From: Copromyces sp. CBS 386.78
Taxonomy: Eukaryota; Ascomycota; Sordariomycetes; Sordariales; Sordariaceae
Direction of reading: 5' to 3'
DNA length: 64,000 bases
Assembly (NCBI GenBank): GCA_030685235.1
Contig: MU839182.1
Span: 1-64,000, forward strand
Positions 12,560 to 22,925 of this stretch are shown here, one piece after another. Under the pieces are notes generated by a model that was not told the origin of the DNA, made no database searches, and worked only from the letters and a program-made list of their open reading frames with translations. The first letter of the stretch is position 1, and each line of letters opens with the position of its first letter. The translations under genes and the position numbers were made by a program.

Positions 12560-14091
12560 TTATTTCTGAAAAAATAAGACTTTTTCAGAAATTTTCAGAA
12601 AATTGAAATTCAGTAAATAATACTAGTATAAATGATCCGTACACATACTCTCATAATTAATCGTATATATTTACCTTTTCAATTATTATTAATTCTATTA
12701 ATTCTCAATAAAACTATACGAAACCGATCGCGATCGATTCGTACAAATATAGCGAATCCCCTTACGATGCTACCTATTCGAAACGAGGCGATTTATCGCC
12801 AGTTCGAAATGCGTCCGCGCCCTAGTAATTTCGTTGCCTAAGTTAAATACCGCTATTATAATTAGTTAAAGGTTTAGAATATTACCCGTATACGCGAATA
12901 TTTCAATGCTTATAATAATTATTAACGCTAGCGCATTAACGATTTTATTTGAAACAATAAGGATATTCGCTAATATACCCTCGTACTTATACCCGAATAA
13001 ATTAAAAATATTAATATCCTTATAGTTAAGGCTATTCTATATAAAGGCAAGCCCTTTAATACCTTCGACTCCTAGGAGATAAAGGTATTTATTTAAGCAG
13101 TTAACCCTACTATATTCTTCCCTCCCGTAAAGCGATTTTTAATATTTATTTCCCTTCAATTTATAATAACGTTAAATTGGCCGTTATAAACTAGATTAAT
13201 TATTGTACTTAATTTAATATTGTTTTTAACGAATTTAACGATTATACTAGCCGTCGTATTCTTAATATCTCTATTTATTTACCTAACAAGGTTTCCTTTT
13301 ATTAGAAGAATATTTATACTAGCGCTACTAAATATATTACTACTAATATTATTACGTTAATTTTTATTAAAGCCGCTTATATTGTTTAAAATCGTTAGGG
13401 TAAAATTATTAATTTCGTAATAAATATATATAGTAGAGTTCGCCTTGCTAATACTCTTTTAATAGAAAAAAAAGAATTCAAATATACTATCCTAATTCTC
13501 TATAACTCTTACGGTCTCTAGCTACTTATTAAGGATATACTAGAAATCGAACCGTTTAAATAGGTTATTAACTTTATAACCTAATTAGTTACCTTCTTTA
13601 AAACTTCGAAGTTACAATTTTCAAAACTTCGTATTTATATAATATAAGAACTTTACAAATATATTTTAATCTTAGCATCGTACGTTACTTTCCCTTTCTC
13701 CTACTAAATTATATATAAATAAAGAAGTTAATATATTATTAGTATAATTATTCGATAAAGTTTATAATATAAATCTATCCTCTCAATTTAGAAATTAAAG
13801 TATATACTTATTATTTTCGCTCGTAATACCCGTAATAACATTTATTATAATAACCTTAACGAAAGTAATATTAACGACCCTATCCGCTTTATAATTATAT
13901 TAGAGATTATCGAGAATTATATTTTTTAAGGTATTATTAATAATCTACTACAATTTATCTAGCCAATCTATAAAGCCTAGTTAATATTAGAATCTAATAA
14001 ATCTACTATTAGTAAGGTTATCCCGCGCTAATTTTATATTTAGGATATTTAGCAAGCTTTTAACCTTCCCTAGTATATAATACTTTAATAT
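12560..14091 (+). mobile_element. RIP-degraded hAT/DUF659-like DNA transposon, 5' portion
   Basis: Extremely A+T-rich DNA dense in TpA. In one plus-strand frame at about 13,420-13,720 a degraded transposase can be read with many stops. It contains NSYGL-stop-LLIKDILEIEPFK, then KTSKLQFSKLR, then LILASYVT. I read this as the hAT/DUF659 motif NSHGLQLLIKDILEI with H to Y and Q to stop, the changes expected from C-to-T mutation; this is from memory of the family, not a search. An NIYSRVRLANTLL segment upstream may hold the mutated first catalytic Asp. The coding continues after the gypsy element at 22,063. A hairpin (CTGAAAAA/TTTTTCAG, 12,566-12,588) lies at the composition boundary and may be near the element end. 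Terminal repeats and target duplication were not found. Confidence 0.6.
14087..14091. repeat. Left target-site duplication AATAT
   Basis: AATAT lies directly before the left LTR, and the same five bases follow the right LTR at 22,063-22,067. A 5-bp duplication is usual for Ty3/gypsy integrases. The local A+T richness raises the chance of coincidence, but both positions are fixed by the LTR ends. Confidence 0.75.
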
Positions 14092-14296
14092 TATTATGGT
14101 TCTTACACGGTTGGCACAGGTGCAAGGCAAAATATGTATTGAAAAGGTTCGACAAAGAGAAGAAGAATCTAAATATATAGAAGGAGCGGTGGGCAGCGCT
14201 CTTATACCCAAGGGGTCTATATTAGGAGATAGGGTATATATTATATACGTTTAAACGGCTTCTAGACTAGGACCTCTAGGCGGCAGCCCTATAATA
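14092..14296 (-). repeat. LTR (3' LTR of the minus-strand element)
   Basis: 205 bp, the same length as the right LTR. It differs mainly by transitions that turn C/G into T/A: the right LTR has GTGCACGTTGTGCAC where this copy has TATATATTATATAC. This copy is the more heavily mutated one. The expected TG...CA ends have become TA...TA. Confidence 0.85.
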
Positions 14297-15160
14297 TTAC
14301 CCCCTACTAGACTGTGGCCCCACTTCCTACCCCACCTACTACCCTACCTTAATATTATAAATGTAGTAATTACGTCTCCTTCGATCCTTCCTTCTTTCCT
14401 CCTCCTTTAATAATAATAATAATATTAATAATTAATTCGCCGTTGCCGTTCCTATTTACTCGTTATTCGTTACTATTACTACGCTCTTATATTTTATAAA
14501 TCGTCCTTCTTTTACTTATTTCTCGCGATCGCAAAATTATAAAGTATATTTTATTTTTAATTTAAATTAGTACTAACTTTTCCCTTACAATTAAAAGCTA
14601 TTATAATATCCTCGCCCTTACGCCTACCCCCGATTCCTATTAGCCGTAGCCGTAGCCGCCCGCTTAATTTAAAAAATACTACCCCGTCTACTATTTATAT
14701 CCGCGCTTTAAAAAATAAAGTACGTAAAAATTATATTACTACTAGCGTTATTCAAATTTCGGCTAATATTATTTATATTACGTTAACTACCGTTTAAGCC
14801 CGTTGTAAAAAGGAGGCCGCTAAATACAATACCCGTAATATTACCTTCGTTATTAAAATTTCGGAAATTATCCGCTCCTTTAATATAGTACGTTTATTAA
14901 CTATTATTATTCTACTTTTAATCTTCTTAATTAATTTATTCCTAAGATCCTACTACTATTCCTTCTATAAAAGAAGAATTCTTTTACTATCGCTATACCC
15001 TATAAAATTTAATTTATATACGCCCTAAGCCCGGCGTCGTATATATTTATTATTCGAAAGTACGCTATATTTACGCCTCTACGCTTAAATATTTTATTAA
15101 GGCTATTAATATTTAGGGAATATTGCCCGCTTATAAGAAGGAGGGTATTAACGCTAGTTC

Positions 15161-15648
15161 TAATACGGTGAGTTGGGGCGTTTTGTCAAGAATAGATATT
15201 GAAATACTTGTGGAGCTAAGACACTGAGGAGCGGATCTGCTCCAGGGCTGAACAGGGTTGAAGATGGAAAAGCATAAGAAGGATGGCATCCCCTTTCAAA
15301 CCAGACAAGCAAGAAAGCAAAAAAACAACGAATTGAATACTAACATCCTTGAGATCTTTGCAATACTCCCCTTCTTGAAAATCTTTGATTATATTCGTGA
15401 AGTGCATCTTATCTTCTTTAATACCGACCTCTAGATCCGCACCTCGCTATCTTGAGAAAAGCATAGAGGTGAAGCTCTGCTTCACCTTCTATCTTTCCTT
15501 TTGGTGGTTTTATGGCTGTGATTTGACAACTCCATCCAGTTCTACGGACAAGATCATCAGCTCTGGATCTGCTCCTCGCCATACAAGTTTGTGTGGTGTG
15601 GCCCCATTCCTTTGTTGGTGTGGTTTTGCTCCATTTCAACGGGTATTA
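15161..15648. other. Island of normal base composition inside the RIP-degraded retrotransposon
   Basis: About 490 bp with balanced base composition interrupt very A+T-rich sequence. The edges read TAATACGG and CGGGTATTA, so TAATAC/GTATTA is inverted at the two ends; beyond that the ends match poorly. Inside are a perfect hairpin (AGGTGAAGC 15,467-15,475, GCTTCACCT 15,479-15,487), a palindrome-like GGAGC/GCTCC pair near 15,228-15,243, and three related copies of a GATCYGCWCCTC motif, the first inverted. Short open frames on both strands (15,216-15,407 minus; 15,385-15,717 plus) have no recognisable protein. The simplest reading is a later insertion or a single-copy sequence spared by RIP. Confidence 0.6.
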
Positions 15649-17419
15649 AATATTATAAATTTTCTTCTCGGGCCTATTAAATTTAAAAAATTAAAACGGT
15701 TATTTATTAATTATTAAAGAATATTATAGTACTTCGCGCTATTAATTTTATTAACGTCTTTTAATAAATATAATCCTCTTTTTAATATATAATACTATTA
15801 ATTTAATAATATTTAGGGAGATTATTAATACTCTCGTCGATAGTAAAACTATAAATATTATTACTACTTCTTTTAAAGTATTAGAGAATCGTTTAAATAC
15901 TTTCAAATCTTAGTTTTATTATTTAATTAATCTTTTATCTTCGTTAAAAAGTATAGAGGCTATAGAAGAGGCCAAAGAAGAAGATAGAAGAGGAGGGGAG
16001 GAGGAGGATAAAGAAATAGGAAAAAAAGATACCGAAGAAGGTAAAAAAAAAAGTAATATTATTATTAAATATTAAATAATTTACATTCGTATTATTTTAA
16101 TTTATATTCGTATTCTTAGGCCTAAGACTATTAATTAGGAGGGAATAAGGGTTTTTTTAATAATTTCGGCCGTAATTTTTTCTTATAAATAAAGATTTTA
16201 CCTTCGGGCATATATTTCCTTCTATTTAACTATTTTTTATACGTAATATTATTTTTAGGGTCCGTCGTTTAATTTAGCAGGTCCGTATTTAACTTTAAAT
16301 AAATTTAATACTTTAATTTTTCGGAATTCTTTTAGGGGCTCTTAAATAAATTTCGTATAATTAATTTACTTTATTAAAACTTATTTAACGAATCTCCTTC
16401 CTATAATAACGTTCTTCGTATATAAAATTTCGTTAACTTTATATTCCTCTTCGCTATTTATTATTATAATAAAGGGTTAGGGGTCGGTTTTTTTTTAAGT
16501 AAAGAGAGGGGATTTTTCGATTCTTCTTATTTAATCTACGTAAAATTTAATTAGCCTTTTCTTAAATATATCCAAAGTTACAACGTACGGGAAGGGAATA
16601 GTAATAATTATATATTTAGCGTACAACTAATTTAATTTCTTTTTAAGTCTAATAGTAAGAAAATTCCTTAAATCTAATTAAACCTTATTTTTTAATTAGA
16701 ATTTATCGGCTAAACGTTTCTACTTATTCGCTGACCGCTCTATTTCTTATACTATTACTTCTATAGAAGCTTAATATAAATCTATAATTTACTAAAGTTT
16801 TTAAATAAATTCGGCCGCCTATTATTTAAGTAAACCTAATTTTACCGGGGTTATTAAGCGAATTATTAAAACGACGGAATCCGGGTAATAGTTATAAATA
16901 GCGAAGAAAGGGAATACCCTTATAAAGGAATTAATATAATTATTAATAATTATTTATATTATGGGAAATTAGTAATCCTAATTATTTTATTATTAATTAA
17001 TATAAGCCTTTAAGAAGGTTAAAATTTCCTAGTGTATCCGTTCAGGTCCTCTATTTATTTATAGGTAATAAGCGGTATTTAATTTGCGATTAATATTTAG
17101 TAAGAAGTATAAATAAGTTTAGAATTTATTAATCTAATTATTACTTCGGTCGCTAACGATCGATTCTAATTATTAATAATATTGTATAAAGTACTAGAAG
17201 AAGCGCTCTGTATACTATTTAGCGGTTATATTTTCTATAAATTCGAAAATAACTTCTTTATTTAGTTTATCTTTAATAATTTAAAGGTTGCGGAAGTTGT
17301 AGGTTAAAGGTAGGTCGGTAATAAAGTCTATTTATAAATACTTATAGTAGCGGTCGGGGACGTTAAAAGGTTTAAGGAGGCTATATTTATATATTCTCTA
17401 TTATTTAATATAATTATAT

Positions 17420-17484
17420 ATATTGTAGTTCTTAAAGAAACGTTGAATTTAGGTTTAGAATAGTAATTAGTAGAAATTTCGGGC
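17420..17484 (-). pseudogene. Degraded integrase zinc-binding segment of the gypsy element
   Basis: The minus strand gives ARNFY-stop-LLF-stop-T-stop-IQRFFKNYNI. Restoring Trp at the first stop gives the FYWP-type start of the integrase zinc-binding region, and the Tyr in KNYNI is where a metal-binding Cys is expected (TGY to TAY). The second Cys cannot be assigned confidently. Confidence 0.5.
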
Positions 17485-18172
17485 AATAGCGGCTATAATA
17501 CCTTTTTTCTTAAAGTAATTAACGATTTTAGAGTTGTAGACGTATTAAATTAATTATATATATAATTTATTTCGCGGGTCGAGGGGCTAGGCGTTTATTT
17601 CCTTTATTACTAGTTATTTTAGAATCCAAAGTCAGTTTCTATAAGTAAACCTACTTTAAGAGTCGATCTTATATTTGGATATTTATAATTAAAGGCTGAT
17701 ACCGATAGGGAAAGTATAATTATTATATTAGATTATTCGGTATGCCTCCTAATAAGTAAAATTGATTTAAATCGTTTAATCCTAAAATTTCTATAAATTT
17801 AGATTATTAAAAGCTTTAATATTAAGTAAATTTACGCCCTCCCCTACCGAAGTAGTAAAAATATATATATATTTACGTAAAGTTTCGTTAAGGATGAATT
17901 GTAAATCCTTTACTTTTAAATTAATATTATTAGGGAAATTTTATTCCCTTTTCGAAAAGGTATTTAAAATTATAATTTTAATCTTAAAGTAGTAAATTAA
18001 ATTAAAATTGAATTAGGATAACTTTTTAGCCTAGCGGGCTTACCGTTCCGAAAGGCGCTACCGCTTTATAAAATATTCTAAATTTTAATAATCGGTTTAA
18101 ATTATAAACTTAAAGTACGAATGTAATTCAGCGGACTATTAATTTAAGTAGCGGATTATTACTAGCATTTCT

Positions 18173-18597
18173 TTATAAGAGAACGTCTTTTCGCACTGCC
18201 ATAAAAGTCTTTTTACACTGTAGTAAAAAATGAAACTAGGTATAACTTATCCGAATGAAGGCTTAGGTATGAAAGAGTAGTATTGGAATTTTTCTTATTT
18301 TTTTCTCTATAATATAGTGCCTACGACCAGATCACAACGTTACTCGGCAGAGAGTTAAGAATAAAAGATAAAGGTTTGAATAAAATTTATTTCTTTTTAA
18401 TATTTTGTTTTAGAAAGACGCTAGAGGCTAGATAAAAAAATCCTTATAAATGCTGTTTTATAGAGAAAAAAAAAAAAAAATTCCAACCCCACTCTTATAC
18501 CTCTTACTTTAAATTTGGTGGAGTTATATACATATGCATTTTTTACTACAGTGTAGGAAGACTTTTATAGCAGTGCGAAAAGACCTTCTCATTATAA
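18173..18597. mobile_element. 425-bp MITE-like element with long terminal inverted repeats, inserted in the gypsy element
   Basis: The left end (18,179-18,232) and the reverse complement of the right end (18,537-18,590) match over about 52 bp, sharing GTCTTTTCGCACTGC, ATAAAAGTCTT and ACACTGTAGTAAAAAATG. TTATAA occurs at both outer edges (18,173-18,178 and 18,592-18,597), so the target duplication may be TA or TATA; the palindromic flank prevents a firm choice. There is no transposase frame, so it would need an element elsewhere. The terminal repeats hold more G+C than the surrounding DNA, and their few mismatches suggest insertion after, or partial escape from, the RIP that hit the host element. 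Confidence 0.8.
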
Positions 18598-18959
18598 ATA
18601 AGGTAATTCCGTTCTATAAAAGAAAATTTCTATAAATAAAATATAATAGCGTATTTATAACTATCCACTTCCTATATAAATATTCTTCCTAATATAAAAT
18701 TACTATAGTCCGTCTTTAGGAACGTAGGGTAGTTAAGGTTAAATTCTACAAAGATAAAAACTCTAATAAATAAATCCTTTATTATATCGAAAGCCTATTA
18801 TTACTCCTCCCCTTACGAAAATTCGACTCCTTTATTGGTAAACGTTATTAAAGGATTAGCAATTTTAGAAAAGTTTTTAATAAAAATATAATAATAATTT
18901 ACAAAGTTTAGGAAATTCCTAATACCCTTCTATAATTTCGGAATTTCTTATTCTTTAAT

Positions 18960-19270
18960 CGCTTATATTTTCTTAGGGTCCGCTTCGATTCCTACGCTTA
19001 CGTATATAATAAAATTTAAATACTTTATTTTCTTAATAGCGAATTTATACTTATTTAAATCGAAGTATAAATTAGCCTTATTTAATTTATTAAAGACTAA
19101 GCGGACTTTACGTATATAATTAACGTAGGAACTGTTAGAATAAATAAAGATATTATTTATATAGGTAGAAGTAAAATCGTTAAAGTATTTTTTTAAAATA
19201 GAATTAACATACTTTTAGAACGTGCTTAGTGTACTATAAAAATTAAAAGGGGTAATTATTTATTTAAATA
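18960..19270 (-). pseudogene. Degraded reverse transcriptase core of the gypsy element
   Basis: The minus strand reads KYFNDFTSTYINNIFIYS, followed by sequence like the thumb/connection region of gypsy enzymes (LNKCKFAIKKIKYL once stops are ignored). The catalytic Y-x-D-D motif is Y-I-N-N: both Asp codons (19,155-19,157 and 19,152-19,154 on the minus strand) read AAT, one G-to-A step from GAT. The enzyme is certainly dead in this copy. Confidence 0.75.
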
Positions 19271-21697
19271 AATTAAACCGTATAATAAAAACTATTTTCT
19301 ATTCTTTACTTATCGTTATTTAGATTTTATAGAATACTTATATAATATCGACTTTCGTTAACTATTTAGCCCCTTTTAAATTGTAAAGAATTTTTTTAAT
19401 AAGGGGAAAGGGATAATAATTTAGTTTAATAATAGCGTTAAATTTATAATAATTGTAGTAGAAGCGGAGCCTACTTCCCGGCTTCTGTACGAATAATATT
19501 AGAACCGCGGCTTCGGAACGGTTAAAGCGAATAAACCCCTTATTAAATAATTTTCGTAAAGTTTTTTTTAAAATTAATAATTCTTTTCGAAATATACTAT
19601 AAAACGAGCCTACTAATATTAGGAAATTATTTCTATTAGTATTCTTTTTAATTTCAATATAGTAGTCGATACCTAGCTTATATAAGTTTAATTTATTGGC
19701 TTCCTACTTTATAAATAGGGGAATTAGGTCGTAGAATTCAATAAGTATTATCTTCTTAAATTCGGCTTTAATCTTTAATTTTTTCGGCGCAAAGGCCCTT
19801 TTTACGTTATATATTAAAATTATTATAATTAGGACTATGTAATCTCTCTTAAGACTATAGACGTAATTAAGAAAGCGTAAGGCCTTTACTATTATAATTA
19901 TTTTTATTTCCGCTTCCTAAGTATATAGGGTATATTAATTAATATAAGGGAGCTATTTATTAATATTCCTATATTGAAGTCTTTTCTAATATAGTACGGA
20001 AAACAATTTACTTTAGGAAAGTTAAAGTTTTCCGAAAATAATTAAATATTCTAGCTAGGGTACTATATAAGCGTTAACCTATTAATAATATTTATTAATT
20101 TTTATTATAAATATAATTATCTTACTAATTTCGGCCCCCTCTATAATTCCGGAGGCGCCCTTAACTTAGTAAGTGCTAATAGAAATCTAAGGGAGGTATA
20201 GGTCGTTTATAAAGTTTTTATTTATTATAACGTAATATTAATATCCTTTATTTATTAATATATATAAGAAATTTCAATTTTAAATAATAATTAATATTTT
20301 TATTACTTTTACTTCTAATACTAATACGCTAATCGCTATTCGAAATTTGGTTACTTTAAGGGGTAATATAAATAAAGGAATGTAAATAGTTATTATAGTA
20401 TTAAATTCCAGGTCCCGACGATAAATTAGAATTAGGTTTTTCTTTATTTAATAGGCGCGGAGGCCGGGGAATCGGGTTTATTATTTTTAAATAGGGGGGC
20501 GTAAGTATTAATATTAGCGATTACTAAAGTAATAAAAATAATTTAAATATATACTTAATTTAAATTAATAATTAGGGTATACGGATATTAAATTTATAAA
20601 TAACTATTCCTTCCGTACTTTATATAATAGCCTTATTCCTTCCTCTTATAGTAGTTTTCGTCGGAGACCTATTTAGTATATTATTTTCCAGCGTTATTAA
20701 TTAGGCGGCGTAGAGTTTAAACTATTTTAGTAGTAGTTATTACTATATTGCTATTAGTATCTTTAAGCGCTATATTAGATTCTAAAAATCCGGCGGTAGC
20801 CGAATAGGCGGCGGCCGCGTAGGGGGAGGGGGTAGATATTTGGCTATATATATAGTAACCTTTACTTCGTTTCTAGGCTTATTAGAGGGTTTAGCCGGGT
20901 TTAATTTATTCGAAGTTTTATATAATAATATAAAGGCGTTGTATATATTCGTTATAATTTATTAATATAATTACGGGTATTAATTATGATTTTAATTCTT
21001 TAGAGAGCGAATTAATTAGTTAAGCGAGGCGAAAATTGTTAATTTAAGTATTGTTGCTAACTGTAGTAAATATTTATTCGAATTTAAGTAAGAATTCGCT
21101 TAAAGGTTCTCCGGATATTTAAATTATTTTCTATAATTTAATTTGCGCTTTCTATATTTCTTATTTGCTACCGAAAATTTAAATAAAGTATTCGAAGAAG
21201 TATTAGGGGTTAAAAGATTTATTAAGGCCTCCTACGGTTTAGAATACTTAGATACGCAATTTTAGTTTAGCGGGGAATATATATAGGATTTAATATTATA
21301 CGACTTTATTATTACTAATAAAAGTATCCGGGCTATCCAAATTATATTTAAAGATTAATTAATTTATAAAGAAATAGAACGAATTAAATTTTTTATTTTA
21401 AATAGGTTAATCGAGCGCTTTCCGCTTTAATTTTTTAACGGAGGTTGCTACTATTAGTACGGTAGTAGGCGATATAATTTAACCGTTGAATTAAGTATAA
21501 TAAATTCGGCTAGAGTTATATTCGGCGAATTTAGTACGGAAAGCCGCGACTTAATTAGCGTTTTAGAATAACCTAATTATAAGGTCGGGAGAGGGGTTTA
21601 GAAAGGGGGGAGCGGATATATTAATATATTTAAGGAGAACGGTAGGAGGATAGGTATTGAGCGTATTAAGTAGAGAGTTAAAAGGGGGGAGTCCGCT

Positions 21698-21793
21698 GCT
21701 CTACTAGGGGTTCTGCTAGGGGTTCTACGGGTACTACTAGTTCTACTAGGGATTCTATTAGGGGATCTACTAGTTCTATTAGTTCTATTAATA
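21698..21793 (-). repeat. Tandem repeat of about 12-15 bp in the putative gag start region
   Basis: TTCTACTAGGGG-like units are repeated about seven times. Read on the minus strand they encode an acidic/proline repeat of the EPLVE or IELIE type, just downstream of the 5' LTR, where gag should begin. The tract keeps more G+C than the rest of the element. Confidence 0.65.
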
Positions 21794-21857
21794 GTTTCCG
21801 TCTACTATAGTAAGGACCGCGTACGTACAAAAGGACGACGTATGAAGTCGAACCTAA

Positions 21858-22062
21858 TATTATAGTTCTTGTACGGTTAGCACAAGTATAAGGTAAAATA
21901 TATATTGAAAAGATTCAATAAGGAGAAGAAGAATCTAGATATATAGAAGGAGCGGTAGGCAGCGCTCTTATACCTAAGGGGTTTGTATTGGGAGATAGGG
22001 TGCACGTTGTGCACGTCTGGAAGGCTTCCAGACTAGGACCTCTGGGCGGCAGCCCTATAACA
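21858..22062 (-). repeat. LTR (5' LTR of the minus-strand element)
   Basis: 205 bp; ends TATTATAG...CCCTATAACA on the plus strand. It holds two palindromes: GTGCAC-GTT-GTGCAC, and GTCTGGAA-GGC-TTCCAGAC. It is less RIP-mutated than the left copy, in which both palindromes are damaged. Confidence 0.85.
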
Positions 22063-22067
22063 AATAT
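22063..22067. repeat. Right target-site duplication AATAT
   Basis: AATAT directly follows the right LTR and matches the five bases before the left LTR. Confidence 0.75.
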
Positions 22068-22767
22068 TAGGATTAATTAGCTACGATCTATATAATAAGG
22101 AAGAATAAATAAGTTACCGCTATTAATTAGCTCGCCTTCTTTTTTAACCTAAATAATCTGGCGGTCCATCTCGAAGATATCCGGCTAATTATACTAATTA
22201 ATATTATACGCTAAATCTACGATTTTTTAACCCGGTATAGTATTACAATTAGCATCGAGGGTAATTAGCTAGTAGAGGAGTTTATTCTTTATATAATTAA
22301 AAATAGTATTTTCGTACCTTATATAGAAGTTTAGCAATATAACCTCTAATTTATTACTTTCTAGAATTATTATTATAATTATAGTTCAAAGCTCTATAAT
22401 CTAGCTAACCAATTACTTTAAACGCCAATTAACAATATACTTTCTAAGCGTACTTTTTCAATAATAAATTATATCGAGGGACTACAACGTAGCCGTCTTT
22501 TAACTGACAAGATAAATATAACTTTATTTATTTATATAAATTATAAGGTGCTTAACGCTGAGTATGTGCCCTTTATTGCACTACTAGAGGTGGAGAGGGA
22601 GTAAATCTTTAAAGCGGTAAAGGACCGCTTATATGTAGAGATGTAAGATGACTATCTTAACAGTTAGAATTATAATAAAATATTTGTTTATTAGTATATA
22701 AGATATTACGAGGATAAAAGAGGTTGAAAAAGCGATTCGATATAATTAGTTTAGAGGTCGTAAGTAT

Positions 22768-22925
22768 AAATATAGCTATAAATATGGCTATAAATCTGTT
22801 TATAATATATATATTTCAGCCTAGTTGAGCCTAATTTTAACTAGAAATTTAAATATAGCTGTAGATATGGCTATAAATCTGTTGATAAAATGCATATTTC
22901 AGCCCAGTTGTAACCAGAAATATTT
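22768..22925. repeat. Tandem duplication, 83-bp unit, at the right edge of the A+T-rich block
   Basis: Two copies (22,768-22,850 and 22,851-22,925) both start AAATATAGCT and share ATGGCTATAAATCTGTT and ATATTTCAGCC. The outer copy keeps more G and C (AGCCCAGTTG against AGCCTAGTTG), so mutation density falls towards the edge. Confidence 0.85.

Larger units (their letters stand above)
14092..22062 (-). mobile_element. Full-length Ty3/gypsy LTR retrotransposon, 7,971 bp, inactivated by RIP
   Basis: Two 205-bp direct repeats at equal length (14,092-14,296 and 21,858-22,062), flanked by AATAT, define the ends. The coding strand is minus. At about 19,000-19,270 the minus strand gives a degraded reverse transcriptase with the order FNDFTSTYINNIFIYS, then a region like LNKCKFAIKKIKYL. 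At about 17,420-17,484 it gives FY-stop-LLF...IQRFFKN, matching the integrase zinc-binding segment (FYWP...). A purine-rich stretch (AGTAGGGGGTAA on the minus strand) lies next to the left LTR, the position expected for the polypurine tract. Order on the minus strand is therefore LTR, gag, RT, integrase, LTR. All frames are full of stops, and codon changes are of the C-to-T/G-to-A type. It is inserted in the hAT-like element. Confidence 0.85.

Noticed and set aside
12632..12841. 69-codon plus-strand frame in the A+T-rich block
   Set aside because: It lies inside RIP-degraded transposon DNA; at most it is a remnant of the transposase, not a live gene.
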